From Curtobacterium salicis (GTDB lineage: Bacteria > Actinomycetota > Actinomycetes > Actinomycetales > Microbacteriaceae): DNA of 64,000 bases. Under the pieces are notes generated by a model. That model saw only the letters and a program-made list of their open reading frames with translations. It had not been told where the DNA came from and ran no database searches. Positions 25,729 to 35,043 of the stretch are shown in pieces. Location of the stretch: positions 1 to 64,000 of the forward strand of contig NZ_JAAOYO010000001.1 of assembly GCF_011759505.1 (NCBI RefSeq), given 5' to 3'. How positions within the stretch are numbered: the first letter of the stretch is position 1; each line of letters opens with the position of its first letter. The position numbers were made by a program, and so were the translations under genes.

Positions 25729-26848
25729 CGCAGCCGACCGGGGGACCGCCCCCGGTCTCCGACCCCACGACGACCACCCGGACCCCTCCGTCGCCGCACG
25801 CGGGGCGGTCGACACCGCGGCGATCCGCGTCGTGATGCAGTCGACCGACGGACCGCGGGTCGCCGTGATCGGCGCCGGCAGCTGGGGGACCACGTTCGCC
25901 AAGGTCCTCGCCGAGGGCGGTGCCGAGACGGTCGTCTGGGCGCGCCGGCCGGAGGTCGCACGCGAGATCACCGAGACCAAGCGGAACTCGGACTACCTGC
26001 CCGGCATCAACCTGCCGCGCACCCTGACCGCGTCGACGTCGCTCGCCGCGGTGCTCGCCGGCGCCGAGCAGGTGTACGTCTCGGTCCCGTCCCAGACCCT
26101 TCGCTCCAACCTCGCCGCGATCCGCGAGCTCCTGCCGCCGGACGTGCCCGTCGTCAGCCTGATGAAGGGTGTCGAGAAGGCCACCGGACTGCGGATGAGT
26201 GAAGTGCTGCTCGAGGGCCTCGGCATCGACCAGGACCGCATCGCCGTCGCCAGTGGGCCGAACCTGGCGCTCGAGATCGCGCGCCGGCAGCCCACCGCCG
26301 CCGTGGTGTCGTCCTCGAGCGCCGACACCGCGACCGCCGTCGCCGCGGTCGCGACGAACCCGTACTTCCGGTCGTTCATCAACACCGACGTCATCGGGAC
26401 GGAGTTCGGCGGGGTCCTCAAGAACCTCATCGCGGTGGCCATCGGCATCGTCGACGGGGTGGGCTACGGCGAGAACACCAAGGCTTCGATCATCACCCGC
26501 GGCCTCGCCGAGATGACCGAGTTCGCCGTGTCCCTCGGCGCGCAGCCGTCGACGCTGTCCGGGCTCGCGGGCCTCGGCGACCTCATCGCGACCTGCCAGT
26601 CGCCGCTCTCGCGGAACAACACCGCGGGCCGGCTGCTCGGCCAGGGGTACCGCTTCGACGAGGTCGTCCGGCAGATGAACCAGACCGCGGAGGGCTTGGC
26701 CTCGGTCGCGCCGATCCTCGAACTGGCTCGGGCGAACGGCGTCGACATGCCCATCGTCGGGCAGGTCGGCGAGGTCCTCGCCGGTAGGCTCGATCCGCGC
26801 AACATCGCGCCGCACCTCACGGAGACCGACGAGCCCCAGGGCGAGTGA
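25721..26848 (+). CDS. gpsA: Glycerol-3-phosphate dehydrogenase [NAD(P)+]
   Basis: Reduces dihydroxyacetone phosphate to glycerol-3-phosphate for phospholipids. The Rossmann motif VAVIGAGSWGTTFAKVLAEGG begins near residue 47, and LKNLIAVAIGIVDG holds the catalytic lysine. The TTG at 25721 is preceded by AAGGAG with a 10-base gap and overlaps plsC by eight bases. It gives a 38-residue low-complexity N-terminal extension; starting at the ATG at 25835 would give a conventional-length enzyme but has no ribosome binding site. Confidence 0.93.
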   Translation: MSDAADRGTAPGLRPHDDHPDPSVAARGAVDTAAIRVVMQSTDGPRVAVIGAGSWGTTFAKVLAEGGAETVVWARRPEVAREITETKRNSDYLPGINLPRTLTASTSLAAVLAGAEQVYVSVPSQTLRSNLAAIRELLPPDVPVVSLMKGVEKATGLRMSEVLLEGLGIDQDRIAVASGPNLALEIARRQPTAAVVSSSSADTATAVAAVATNPYFRSFINTDVIGTEFGGVLKNLIAVAIGIVDGVGYGENTKASIITRGLAEMTEFAVSLGAQPSTLSGLAGLGDLIATCQSPLSRNNTAGRLLGQGYRFDEVVRQMNQTAEGLASVAPILELARANGVDMPIVGQVGEVLAGRLDPRNIAPHLTETDEPQGE

Positions 26849-26879
26849 CCGGTCCCGGTACCCACCGCTTGGAGCGTCC

Positions 26880-28025
26880 ATGAGCAGCACCGCGCCCGCA
26901 CCCGAACCGACCGACGCCGAGCTGGTCGTCAGCGACGCCGACGAGCGCACCACCGTCGCCGTGCTGTTCGGTGGGCGGTCGAGTGAGCACGAGATCAGCT
27001 GCGTGACCGCCGGCGGGATCATGGACGTCGTCGACCGCGACCGGTACGACCTGCTGCCGATCGGCATCACGAAGGACGGCGCCTTCACGTTGCAGGCGGA
27101 CGACCCGTCGGACTGGGCGCTGCGCGGCCAGGAGCTGCCGACCGTGCCGGACAACGGCACCCGCGTCCGGTTCCCGGTGTCGGGCGACTCCCGTGAGCTG
27201 TTCGTCGAGCTGCCCGACGGGTCGGTGGAGTCCCTCGGAGCGGTCGACGTGGTGTTCCCGATCCTGCACGGTCCGTTCGGTGAGGACGGCACGATCCAGG
27301 GCCTCCTCGAGACCGCCGGTCTGCCGTACGTCGGTGACGGGGTGCTCGCGAGCGCCCTGGCGATGGACAAGCACGTCGCGAAGGCCGTGCTCGAACACGC
27401 CGGCCTCCGCGTCGCGCCGTGGACGACCGTGCTGCGTCGGCAGTGGCAGTCCGACCCGGTCGACGTCGCCGAGTCGGTCGCCGCGCACGGGTTCCCGCTC
27501 TTCGTCAAACCCGCCCGGGCCGGATCGAGCATGGGCGTCTCGCGCGTCGACGACCCCGCCCAGCTCGGGGCGGCGATGGACCTGGCGTTCGAGCACGACA
27601 GCAAGGTCATCGTCGAGCCGCGGGTGATCGGGCGCGAGGTCGAGGTCGCCGTCCTGGAGGGCCGCGACGGCACGCCGCGGACCAGCCTGCCGGGTGAGAT
27701 CGTCGTCGCCGAGGACGGCTTCTACGACTTCACGGCCAAGTACCTGGGCGGCGACGAGCAGCTGCTCTGCCCGGCCCCGCTCACCGAGTCCGAGACGGAC
27801 GAGATCCGGTCGATCGGTGCGCGGGCGTTCGAGGCGATCGGCGGTGCCGGACTGGCGCGCGTCGACTGCTTCCTGACCGACGACGGCTTCGTGGTCAACG
27901 AGGTCAACACGATGCCGGGCTTCACGCCGTTCTCGATGTACCCGCGGTGCTGGGCAGCGTCCGGCCTGGCCTACCCGGACCTCGTCGCGGAGCTCATCGA
28001 GCTGGGACGCATCGCGGTCCGGTGA
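26880..28025 (+). CDS. ddl: D-alanine--D-alanine ligase
   Basis: A 381-residue ATP-grasp enzyme that makes the D-Ala-D-Ala terminus of peptidoglycan precursors. FGGRSSEHEISC marks the N-terminal domain, LFVKPARAGSSMGVS the ATP-grasp loop, and VNEVNTMPGFTPFSMYP the C-terminal active site. The first 25 residues are a variable acidic extension. The ATG at 26880 follows gpsA by 31 bases with GGAG upstream. Followed by a 27-bp tandem-repeat tract. Confidence 0.96.
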   Translation: MSSTAPAPEPTDAELVVSDADERTTVAVLFGGRSSEHEISCVTAGGIMDVVDRDRYDLLPIGITKDGAFTLQADDPSDWALRGQELPTVPDNGTRVRFPVSGDSRELFVELPDGSVESLGAVDVVFPILHGPFGEDGTIQGLLETAGLPYVGDGVLASALAMDKHVAKAVLEHAGLRVAPWTTVLRRQWQSDPVDVAESVAAHGFPLFVKPARAGSSMGVSRVDDPAQLGAAMDLAFEHDSKVIVEPRVIGREVEVAVLEGRDGTPRTSLPGEIVVAEDGFYDFTAKYLGGDEQLLCPAPLTESETDEIRSIGARAFEAIGGAGLARVDCFLTDDGFVVNEVNTMPGFTPFSMYPRCWAASGLAYPDLVAELIELGRIAVR

Positions 28026-28052
28026 CGCTCCGGGGCGCCGTGTGTCCGGACC

Positions 28053-28226
28053 GACGTCCTGCGGCCCAGCGCCCTGGCTGACGTTCTGCGGCCGAGCGCC
28101 CTGGCTGACGTCCTGCGGCCGAGCGCCCTGGCTGACGTCCTGCGGCCGAGCGCCCTGGCTGACGTCCTGCGGCCGAGCGCCCTGACCGACGTCCTGCGGC
28201 CGAGCGCCCTAGCTGACGTCCTGCGG
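28053..28226. repeat. 27-bp tandem repeat, about 6.4 copies
   Basis: Six head-to-tail units begin at 28053, 28080, 28107, 28134, 28161 and 28188, each starting GACGTCCTGCGGCC and ending near CGCCCTGGCT, with a partial seventh at 28215. Units differ by only 1-3 bases. Period 27 equals nine codons; read on the minus strand it would encode P-Q-D-V-S-Q-G-A-R repeated. The DUF3515 stop codon (28211-28209, TAG) lies in the sixth unit, where other copies have CAG, so the array extends past the gene end. Confidence 0.93.
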
Positions 28227-28718
28227 ATCGAGGCAGCGGTGTCCGTCCTTCGGCAGGGTCGACACCGCGTCGCCGAGGTCCTGCAGGGCGTCCGCCGTGG
28301 CACGCTTCGTGTCGATGACGACCTGCACCGCCGGGGACCGGCCGAACGTCGTGTAGACGACGTTCTGCCCCCGGGCGTCCCGGATCCAGTCGACCGAGCC
28401 CTGCGCGAAGCACGGCAGGTCGGACACCGTCGGCACGGCGACGCCGCAGTGGTACAGCACCGCCGCGGGGGAACCCCATGCGGCGGTCGCCTGCGCCGAG
28501 GTGTTCCGCAGCGGGAGCGTGCCGTTCAGCGTCGCCGGCAGCCGGACCTGCGCACCGGCGCAGGCGGCGGCGTTCGCCGAGGGGGCGGCCTGCATGGCGA
28601 CCGCGTTCGTGCAGCCGGTGAGACCCACGACGACCGCCGCAGCGAGGACGAGGCCACCGAGAGCGCTGCCCAGCCGGCTGCGGGTGGCGGTCCGGGGGCG
28701 GCGGGGTGCGGTGTCCAT
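28209..28718 (-). CDS. DUF3515 family lipoprotein
   Basis: A 169-residue protein with a lipoprotein signal peptide and lipobox LTGC at about residues 33-36. It matches the actinobacterial DUF3515 family, here with four later cysteines. Function unknown. Its last residues (PQDVS) are part of a 9-residue repeat whose DNA continues beyond the stop codon. A -10-like TAACCT on the minus strand (28732-28727) ends 8 bases before the ATG and overlaps the -10 of divergent thiL. Confidence 0.82.
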   Translation of the reverse strand: MDTAPRRPRTATRSRLGSALGGLVLAAAVVVGLTGCTNAVAMQAAPSANAAACAGAQVRLPATLNGTLPLRNTSAQATAAWGSPAAVLYHCGVAVPTVSDLPCFAQGSVDWIRDARGQNVVYTTFGRSPAVQVVIDTKRATADALQDLGDAVSTLPKDGHRCLDPQDVS

Positions 28719-28726
28719 CGGCGTCC

Positions 28727-28736
28727 AGGTTACCGT
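28727..28736. promoter_or_regulatory. Overlapping divergent -10 elements (DUF3515 / thiL)
   Basis: In the 24-base gap between two divergent start codons, AGGTTA (28727-28732) reads TAACCT on the minus strand, 8 bases before DUF3515. TACCGT (28731-28736) lies 6 bases before thiL on the plus strand. Polymerase could not occupy both at once. Confidence 0.5.
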
Positions 28737-28742
28737 TCTCGT

Positions 28743-29804
28743 GTGGACGCGACGCACGAGCAGAGCCCCGACGGCCGGGCCCGGACGGCGGCGGCTCCGA
28801 CGGTGACCGCACCGACGGCCGCTGCATCGACGGTGGGGGCACTGGGGGAACTGGCGGTGCTCGACCGGGTCACCCGACGCCTGCCGCCCGGATCGCCGCT
28901 GCTGGGTCCGGGCGACGACTGTGCGATCGTCGCCGCTCCCGACGGACGGTTCGTCGTGACCACGGACATGATGGTGCACGGCCCCGACTTCCGGTGGGCG
29001 TGGTCCTCGCCGGAGGACGTCGGCTGGAAGGCCGCCGCCACGAACCTCTCCGACGTCGCCGCGATGGGTGCGGTGCCGTCGGGCCTCGTCGTCGCCATCG
29101 CCGCCCCGCAGGAGACCCCGGTGGCCGTGCTCGAGGGCATCGCCGACGGGTTCCGACTCGCGATCGAAGCCCTCGCCCCCGGCATCGGGGTCGTCGGCGG
29201 TGACCTGTCGACCTCGGCCACGTTCTCGCTGACCGTGACCGCGTTCGGCGACCTCGGTGGACGCGCCCCCGTCGTCCGTTCCGGCGCGCGCCCCGGTGAC
29301 GTCCTGGCGGTCTCCGGGGAGCTCGGACCGGCCGCGCGAGGTCTCGCCCGCCTGTTCCGTGCCGGGGTCGACGACACCGGTGAGCCGGACGCCGACCGGG
29401 TGCGGGCGAGCGGGGCGGACACCGACCCCGACGTCGCCCGACAGCGCCGCCCGGTCCCACCGATCGCCGACGGGCCGCTCGCGGCCGCTGCCGGGGCGAC
29501 CGCCATGCTCGACCTCTCGGACGGTCTCGCGATCGACGCCGGCCGACTGGCCCGAGCGAGCGGGGTGACGCTGGAGCTCGACGTCGAGCCGGCGCTGGAC
29601 CCGGTCGCGCTGCACGGCGGCGAGGACCACGGGCTGTTGGCGACCTTCCCGGCCGGGACGGACCTCCCGGGTGGGTTCCGACGCATCGGAGTGGTCACCG
29701 CGCGCAGCGACGCCAGTCACGGCGCCGACCTGGTGCGCGGCGGGGACGTGGTCCCGACGACGGGCTGGGACCCGTACGCCGACTGGGACGGCGCTGCGGG
29801 CTGA
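28743..29804 (+). CDS. thiL: Thiamine-monophosphate kinase
   Basis: Phosphorylates thiamine monophosphate to thiamine pyrophosphate. GPGDDCAIV and TTDMMVHGPDFRW in the N-terminal half and DLSDGLAIDAGRLARASG in the C-terminal half are the metal/ATP signatures. The GTG at 28743 (353 residues) is 6 bases after a -10-like TACCGT and fits a leaderless mRNA. The first 30 residues are alanine/threonine-rich and not conserved; GTG codons at 28803 and 28830 are alternatives. Confidence 0.92.
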   Translation: MDATHEQSPDGRARTAAAPTVTAPTAAASTVGALGELAVLDRVTRRLPPGSPLLGPGDDCAIVAAPDGRFVVTTDMMVHGPDFRWAWSSPEDVGWKAAATNLSDVAAMGAVPSGLVVAIAAPQETPVAVLEGIADGFRLAIEALAPGIGVVGGDLSTSATFSLTVTAFGDLGGRAPVVRSGARPGDVLAVSGELGPAARGLARLFRAGVDDTGEPDADRVRASGADTDPDVARQRRPVPPIADGPLAAAAGATAMLDLSDGLAIDAGRLARASGVTLELDVEPALDPVALHGGEDHGLLATFPAGTDLPGGFRRIGVVTARSDASHGADLVRGGDVVPTTGWDPYADWDGAAG

Positions 29805-29813
29805 ACGCCGGGC

Positions 29814-30380
29814 TCAGCCGGCGGCGTCCGCCACGGCCTCCCACGCGACGGTGTCGCCCCAGGACCGCTTGCTGAACGCCGTGAGGCCGGCGGGCCAGGT
29901 CGGCTCCGGCGACCGGGTGCCCCGTTCGACGACGACGACCGCTTCCGGGGTGAGGCGGGACACGAGTGCGTCGAGCACATCGGTGAGTTCCGACTCGGGG
30001 ACCTCGTACGGCGGGTCGATGAACACCAGGTCGAACGTCTTGGCCGTGGTCCGGAGGTACCCGAGCGCCGGTTGCGCGTGCACCGCGATGCGGACCCCCG
30101 GTACACGCTTCTGCACCGCCTTCGCGTTCTCTCGGCACGCGGCCGCTGCGGGTGCCGCGCGGTCGACGAGCGAGACCTCCACCGCACCCCGGGACGCCGC
30201 TTCGAGTCCGAGCGCCCCGGTGCCGGCATAGAGGTCCGCGACCGACGTGTCGTCGATCAGCCCGCGCGACTCGAGCGACGAGAAGAGCGCTTCGCGCACG
30301 CGGTCGCTCGTCGGCCGGGTGCCGGACTTCGGCACCCGGAGCGTCGTGGAGCCGGCGGCGCCGGCGATGATGCGGGTCAT
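29814..30380 (-). CDS. rsmD: 16S rRNA (guanine(966)-N(2))-methyltransferase
   Basis: A 188-residue SAM-dependent methyltransferase that modifies G966 of 16S rRNA. DLYAGTGALGLEAASRGA binds SAM and DPPYEVP is the catalytic motif; RVREALFSSL is the substrate-binding segment. The ATG at 30380 has a -10-like TACGGT on the minus strand ending 6 bases upstream. It is convergent with thiL (9 bases between stops) and divergent from recG. coaD, a frequent rsmD neighbour, lies beyond recG. Confidence 0.95.
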   Translation of the reverse strand: MTRIIAGAAGSTTLRVPKSGTRPTSDRVREALFSSLESRGLIDDTSVADLYAGTGALGLEAASRGAVEVSLVDRAAPAAAACRENAKAVQKRVPGVRIAVHAQPALGYLRTTAKTFDLVFIDPPYEVPESELTDVLDALVSRLTPEAVVVVERGTRSPEPTWPAGLTAFSKRSWGDTVAWEAVADAAG

Positions 30381-30476
30381 GCAGCCACCGTAGCGGGCGA
30401 TCGACGGCCGTCCGGCGTTCTCCACAGGCGTCCGGGAGGCCCGGGGCAGGTCGGTCGTGCCGGGTACCGTTGGCCT

Positions 30477-32801
30477 GTGGTCACCTCCCGCGCCGACACC
30501 GCTCCGACGACCCCCGACGGCCCCGTGCCCGACGGCCCCGTGCCGGACGGTTCCGTGCCTGCAGGTTCCGTGCCTGATGGTTCCGCGCCCGCCACGCCCG
30601 ACGTCCAGTGGGGACCGGCGCCGCTCGACGTGAAGCTGGCGAACGTCGTCGGCGGCCGGACCGCGAAGGCGATCGAGAAGGCCTTCGGGCACCGGACAGT
30701 CGGGGAGTTCCTCGAGCACGCACCCCGGCGCTACGCCGAACGCGGTGCGCTGACCGCCCTCGACTCCCTGGCGATCGGCGAGCCCGTCACGATCGTCGCC
30801 GAGGTGGTCGAGGTCCGCGAGCGCACGATGCGGGCACGTCGGGGATCGATCCTCGAAGCGAAGATCGGGGACGGCAAGGGCCTGCTGACGCTGACGTTCT
30901 TCAACCAGGGCTGGCGCACGAAGGACCTCGTGGTCGGCGCTCGGGGCATCTTCGCGGGCAAGGTCGGCGACTACCGCGGCGCCCGGCAGCTGGCCCACCC
31001 GGACTACGAACTCTTCGACGCCGACGACCCCCGGGCGACGGCGGACCCGGAGTCGGACGAGGCCATCCGCTTCTCCCGCCAGCCGATCCCGATCTACCCG
31101 GCCACCGCGTCGCTGTCCTCGTGGCAGATCGCCAAGGCGATGGGGATCGTCCTCGACACCCTGCCGGACGTCGCCGACCCGATCCCCGCGTCGGTACGGA
31201 CGCGCCTCGACCTGGTGCCGTTCCGGAGGGCACTCGAGATGCTGCACCGACCCGAGAAGGTCGCGGACTTCAAGCGCGCCCAGGACGCCCTGCGCTACCG
31301 CGAGGCGTTCGTGCTGCAGACCGCCCTGGTGCAGCGCCGGATCGCGGCGCGTGCGACGGCGTCGGTGGCGCGGGTCGCGGCTCCTGGTGGCATCCTCGAG
31401 CGGTTCGACGCGACCCTGCCGTTCACGCTCACCGACGACCAGCGGACCGTCGGCGCGGAGATCGCCCAGGACATGGCGGGCACCTGGCCGATGCACCGGC
31501 TCGTGCAGGGTGAGGTCGGTTCCGGCAAGACCCTCGTGGCCATCCGGGCGATGCTCACCGTGGCGGAGTCCGGCGGACAGTCCGCCCTGATCGCCCCGAC
31601 GGAGGTCCTGGCCGCGCAGCACCTCCGGTCGATCGTGAAGTTCCTCGGCCCCGACCTGGCGGCGGCGCTCCGTCCGGTGATCCTGACCGGTTCGCAGTCG
31701 ACCGACGAACGCCGACGGGCGCTGCTGGCGGCGGCCTCCGGCGGCTCCCGCCTCGTCGTCGGGACGCACGCGCTCCTCGGTGACCGCGTGGACTTCGCCG
31801 AGCTCGGGCTGGTGGTCGTCGACGAGCAGCACCGCTTCGGCGTCGAGCAGCGTGAGGCCCTGCGGACGAAGGGCGCGACCCCGCCGCACGTGCTCGTGCT
31901 CACGGCCACGCCGATCCCGCGCACGGTCGCGATGACGGTGTTCGGTGACCTCGACGTCTCGACCATCCAGGGCATGCCCTCCGGTCGCGCCGGGGTGGAG
32001 ACCTTCACCGTCGGCCTGGCCGAGCACCCCGGGTGGGAGTCCCGGATCTGGACGCGGATGGCCGAGGAACTGGCCGACGGTCGGCAGGCGTTCGTGGTCT
32101 GCCCGGCCATCGACGACGCGCACGCCGAGGACGACGGTGCACCCGGTCCGACGGCCGACGGCGATCCGGAGGGCACGCCGGCCCGGAAGCCCGCCACCGT
32201 GACGGCGACCGCCGAACGGATGCGGACGATGCCCGTGCTCCAGGGACGTCGGATCGAGGTCCTGCACGGACGGATGACCTCGGAGGAGAAGGACCGGGTG
32301 ATGACGTCCTTCGCCGACGGCGCCGTCGACGTCCTCGTCGCCACGACGGTGATCGAGGTCGGTGTGGACGTGCCGAACGCCTCGATGATGGCGGTCCTCG
32401 ACGCCGACCGGTTCGGCGTCTCGCAGCTGCACCAGTTGCGTGGACGCATCGGCCGCGGGCAGTACGCCGGCGTCTGCCTGCTCGTCACCCACGCCGAGGC
32501 CGAAACGGTCTCGCGCGAGCGGGTCGACGCCGTCGCGGCGTCCGACGACGGGTTCGAACTGGCACGGGTCGACTTGGAGCTCCGCCGCGAGGGCGACGTC
32601 CTCGGTGAACGCCAGTCCGGCGGACGGTCCTCGCTCACCCTGCTGCGGGTGGTGCAGCACGCGGACGTCATCATCGACGCCCGCGAAGAGGCCGAGCGGC
32701 TCCTCGAGCGCGACCCGGACCTCAGCGGCAGCCCGGCGCTGCTGGACGCCCTGGCACGGCGACTGGACGAGTCCGACGCGGCGTTCCTCGGCAAGAACTG
32801 A
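30477..32801 (+). CDS. recG: ATP-dependent DNA helicase RecG
   Basis: A 774-residue branch-migration helicase for stalled forks and Holliday junctions. The N-terminal wedge domain is followed by Walker A GEVGSGKT, the DEQH box (VVDEQHRFG), TATPIPRT, and the C-terminal helicase half with [12 protein letters not shown]. The GTG at 30477 is 6 bases after TACCGT, fitting a leaderless transcript. The first 40 residues contain five imperfect PDGPV repeats, and a short acidic insertion ([20 protein letters not shown]) sits in the second helicase lobe. Confidence 0.95.
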   Translation: MVTSRADTAPTTPDGPVPDGPVPDGSVPAGSVPDGSAPATPDVQWGPAPLDVKLANVVGGRTAKAIEKAFGHRTVGEFLEHAPRRYAERGALTALDSLAIGEPVTIVAEVVEVRERTMRARRGSILEAKIGDGKGLLTLTFFNQGWRTKDLVVGARGIFAGKVGDYRGARQLAHPDYELFDADDPRATADPESDEAIRFSRQPIPIYPATASLSSWQIAKAMGIVLDTLPDVADPIPASVRTRLDLVPFRRALEMLHRPEKVADFKRAQDALRYREAFVLQTALVQRRIAARATASVARVAAPGGILERFDATLPFTLTDDQRTVGAEIAQDMAGTWPMHRLVQGEVGSGKTLVAIRAMLTVAESGGQSALIAPTEVLAAQHLRSIVKFLGPDLAAALRPVILTGSQSTDERRRALLAAASGGSRLVVGTHALLGDRVDFAELGLVVVDEQHRFGVEQREALRTKGATPPHVLVLTATPIPRTVAMTVFGDLDVSTIQGMPSGRAGVETFTVGLAEHPGWESRIWTRMAEELADGRQAFVVCPAIDDAHAEDDGAPGPTADGDPEGTPARKPATVTATAERMRTMPVLQGRRIEVLHGRMTSEEKDRVMTSFADGAVDVLVATTVIEVGVDVPNASMMAVLDADRFGVSQLHQLRGRIGRGQYAGVCLLVTHAEAETVSRERVDAVAASDDGFELARVDLELRREGDVLGERQSGGRSSLTLLRVVQHADVIIDAREEAERLLERDPDLSGSPALLDALARRLDESDAAFLGKN
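30513..30587 (+). repeat. 15-bp tandem repeat inside recG
   Basis: Five consecutive units based on CCCGACGGCCCCGTG encode [20 protein letters not shown] and PDGSA. The unit length keeps the reading frame. Confidence 0.85.
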
Positions 32802-32871
32802 CCGGGACGCGATCGGCACGAGGCCGGACGGCGCCGCGGCGGGTCAGGACCGGGTCGGTATGGTCGCCTGC

Positions 32872-33360
32872 ATGACGAAGATCGCCGTGGTGCCCGGTTC
32901 CTTCGATCCCGTGACGTTGGGCCACCTCGACGTCATCGCCCGTGCGGCGGAGCTGTTCGACGAGGTCCACGTGCTCGTCGTCCACAACCCCGACAAGAAG
33001 GCCGCGCTGTTCGACGCCGGCGACCGGGTGCGTCTGATCGAGGAGTCCCTGACCGAGGTCGGCGTGCCCGGCACGGTCGTGGTCGGGGAGTGGACCGCCG
33101 GGCTCCTCGTCGACTACTGCCGTCAGGTCGGCTCGAAGATCCTGGTGAAGGGCGTCCGCTCCGGCGAGGACGTGGCGTACGAGACCCCGATGGCGATCAT
33201 GAACCGCCACCTGGCCGGGGTCGAGACGGTGTTCCTGCTGCCGGACGCCGCACGGGCGCACGTGTCGAGCTCGCTGATCCGGCAGGTCTCGGGCCTGGGC
33301 GGGGACGTCACGCCGTACGTTCCCCAGGTCGTCGCCCGCGCGCTCGCCGACCGGCACTGA
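32872..33360 (+). CDS. coaD: Pantetheine-phosphate adenylyltransferase
   Basis: A 162-residue enzyme that adenylates phosphopantetheine in CoA synthesis. [15 protein letters not shown] carries the nucleotidyltransferase TxGH signature and VSSSLIRQ the second nucleotide-binding segment. The ATG at 32872 has a -10-like TATGGT (32859-32864) 7 bases upstream, so the mRNA is probably leaderless. It lies between recG and the yceD-rpmF block. Confidence 0.96.
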   Translation: MTKIAVVPGSFDPVTLGHLDVIARAAELFDEVHVLVVHNPDKKAALFDAGDRVRLIEESLTEVGVPGTVVVGEWTAGLLVDYCRQVGSKILVKGVRSGEDVAYETPMAIMNRHLAGVETVFLLPDAARAHVSSSLIRQVSGLGGDVTPYVPQVVARALADRH

Positions 33361-33372
33361 GGCCGACACCAC

Positions 33373-33388
33373 CCCGACACGCGTCGGG
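33373..33388 (+). terminator. Short hairpin after coaD
   Basis: CCCGAC and GTCGGG pair around ACGC, 12 bases past the coaD stop, with flanking CAC/GTG that may extend the stem. No T-run, so termination is uncertain. Confidence 0.35.
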
Positions 33389-33428
33389 TGCTCGACTCCT
33401 CGGCTCAGGCGCGCTAGGCTGGTTGATC

Positions 33429-34043
33429 GTGTCTTCCCCCGTGAACAGCCCCTACGCCCTGCGTGTGCGTGACCTCGCACAGCGTGCGGGCGACATGCGC
33501 GAGGTCTCGGTCGACATCGCCGTGCCGAGCACGCTCGGCGCCGGTCTGATCGCGGTGCGCGAGGGCGACCAGATGCACCTCGACGTCAAGCTCGAGGGCC
33601 TGCACGAGGGCGTCCTGGTCTCCGGACACGCCCGGGCCGAGGCGACGGGGGAGTGCTCGCGCTGCCTCATCGACATCAGCGAGCCCATCGAGGTCGAATT
33701 CGCGGAACTGTTCGCGTATGATGCCTCGGAGGAATTCGACTACCAGGTTCACGAAGACCACGTGGACTGTGAACCGGTGGTTCGAGACGCGGTGGTGCTG
33801 TCGCTGCCGTTCACCCCGCTCTGCCGACCGGACTGTCCAGGACTCGACCCGGTGACGGGTGAGCGCCTGGCGGACATCGGCGAACGACCGGCTCCGTCGG
33901 TCACCGATCCCCGTTGGGCAGCGCTCGGCGGGATCCAGTTCGACAGCAACGACAGCAACGAGCACCAGAACCCCAGCGGGCACCACGCCGCTGACCAGAC
34001 CACCGCGGATGAGGAGCGGGCGCCGGCCGACCAGGCCGAGTGA
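33429..34043 (+). CDS. DUF177 (YceD) domain protein
   Basis: A 204-residue DUF177/YceD protein, a family usually encoded just before rpmF and linked to rRNA maturation. CSRC (about residue 77) and CRPDC (about 134) could bind a metal ion. The C-terminal 40 residues are low-complexity and acidic. The GTG at 33429 lies 8 bases after a -10-like TAGGCT (33415-33420); a GTG at 33441 is possible. rpmF follows after 47 bases. Confidence 0.9.
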   Translation: MSSPVNSPYALRVRDLAQRAGDMREVSVDIAVPSTLGAGLIAVREGDQMHLDVKLEGLHEGVLVSGHARAEATGECSRCLIDISEPIEVEFAELFAYDASEEFDYQVHEDHVDCEPVVRDAVVLSLPFTPLCRPDCPGLDPVTGERLADIGERPAPSVTDPRWAALGGIQFDSNDSNEHQNPSGHHAADQTTADEERAPADQAE

Positions 34044-34090
34044 CCGCCACCATCCGCGACTGACCACCGACCAAACGAAAGAGAACCACC

Positions 34091-34294
34091 ATGGCCGTCC
34101 CGAAGCGCAAGCAGTCCCGTGCGAACACGCACGCCCGTCGATCGCAGTGGAAGGCCGCACCGGTCCAGCTCGTGAAGACGATCGAGAACGGCAAGGTCGT
34201 CTACAGCCTCCCGCACCGTGCGAAGGTCGTCGAGGACTCCGCCGGCACCCCCCTGTACATGGAGTACAAGGGCCGCAAGGTCGCCGACGTCTGA
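34091..34294 (+). CDS. rpmF: 50S ribosomal protein L32
   Basis: A 67-residue L32 with the characteristic [22 protein letters not shown]-terminus. It has no cysteines, so it is the zinc-independent form, which can replace the zinc-binding paralogue under zinc limitation if one exists elsewhere. AAAGAGAA precedes the ATG. Conserved order yceD-rpmF-rnc. Confidence 0.96.
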   Translation: MAVPKRKQSRANTHARRSQWKAAPVQLVKTIENGKVVYSLPHRAKVVEDSAGTPLYMEYKGRKVADV

Positions 34295-34307
34295 TCGGAC
34301 AGCACTC

Positions 34308-35039
34308 ATGACTGCGACGTCCGGCGCCGCGGGGTCCAGCCCCGTGGGGCCGGACGTCGTTCGTCTTCGTGACCTGCTCGGTGTCCCGGTGGACCTCGAG
34401 CTCCTCCAGCTCGCGCTGACCCACCGCTCGTACGCGTACGAGCACGGTGGCATCCGGCACAACGAGCGGCTGGAGTTCCTCGGCGACTCCATCCTCGGGC
34501 AGGCCGTCACGGTCAAACTTTTCCGGGACTACCCGGAGCTCGACGAGGGCGAGCTCGCCAAGCGGCGCGCCAGCCTCGTCTCGACGGTGGCCCTGGCCGA
34601 GATCGGTCGGCACATCGGGCTCGGTGTCTTCCTCCGGCTCGGCAAGGGCGAGGAGCAGACCGGAGGCCGCGGCAAGTCCTCCATCCTCGCCGACACGGTC
34701 GAGGCCGTGATCGGTGCGACCTACCTGTCCGCCGGAGCCGACGCCGCCACCGACCTGGTGCTGCGCCTCGTCGCGCCACTGCTCGTCGACCCCGCCCGGT
34801 TCGGTGCGGCGATGGACCCGAAGACGAGCCTGCAGGAACTCGCCGCGTCGCTGACCCTGGGCAACCCCGCGTACCGCATCACCGAAGCGGGTCCGGACCA
34901 CGACAAGACCTTCCACGCCACCGTCGTGCTGCAGGGCGAGGACATCGCCACCGGCACCGGGACGAGCAAGAAGACCGCCGAGATGTCGGCCGCGCTCGAC
35001 GCCTGGACGCGACTGTCCGGGCGGACCACCGGGGCCTGA
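34308..35039 (+). CDS. rnc: Ribonuclease III
   Basis: A 243-residue double-strand-specific RNase for rRNA and mRNA processing. The catalytic signature HNERLEFLGDSILG is at about residues 47-60. The second metal-binding region is DTVEAVIGATYL. The C-terminal double-stranded-RNA-binding domain starts at about residue 167 (DPKTSLQELAASL). The ATG at 34308 follows rpmF by 13 bases; mutM follows by 4 bases. Confidence 0.96.
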   Translation: MTATSGAAGSSPVGPDVVRLRDLLGVPVDLELLQLALTHRSYAYEHGGIRHNERLEFLGDSILGQAVTVKLFRDYPELDEGELAKRRASLVSTVALAEIGRHIGLGVFLRLGKGEEQTGGRGKSSILADTVEAVIGATYLSAGADAATDLVLRLVAPLLVDPARFGAAMDPKTSLQELAASLTLGNPAYRITEAGPDHDKTFHATVVLQGEDIATGTGTSKKTAEMSAALDAWTRLSGRTTGA

Positions 35040-35043
35040 CCAG

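Noticed and set aside
28053..28226. Tandem repeats considered as a CRISPR array
   Set aside because: Units are directly adjacent without unique spacers and no cas genes are present.
29814..32819. A 1001-codon open frame on the minus strand covering recG and rsmD
   Set aside because: Only its last 188 codons are rsmD. The rest is antisense to recG with low-complexity Arg/Asp/Val-rich sequence, a normal artefact of very high GC codon positions.
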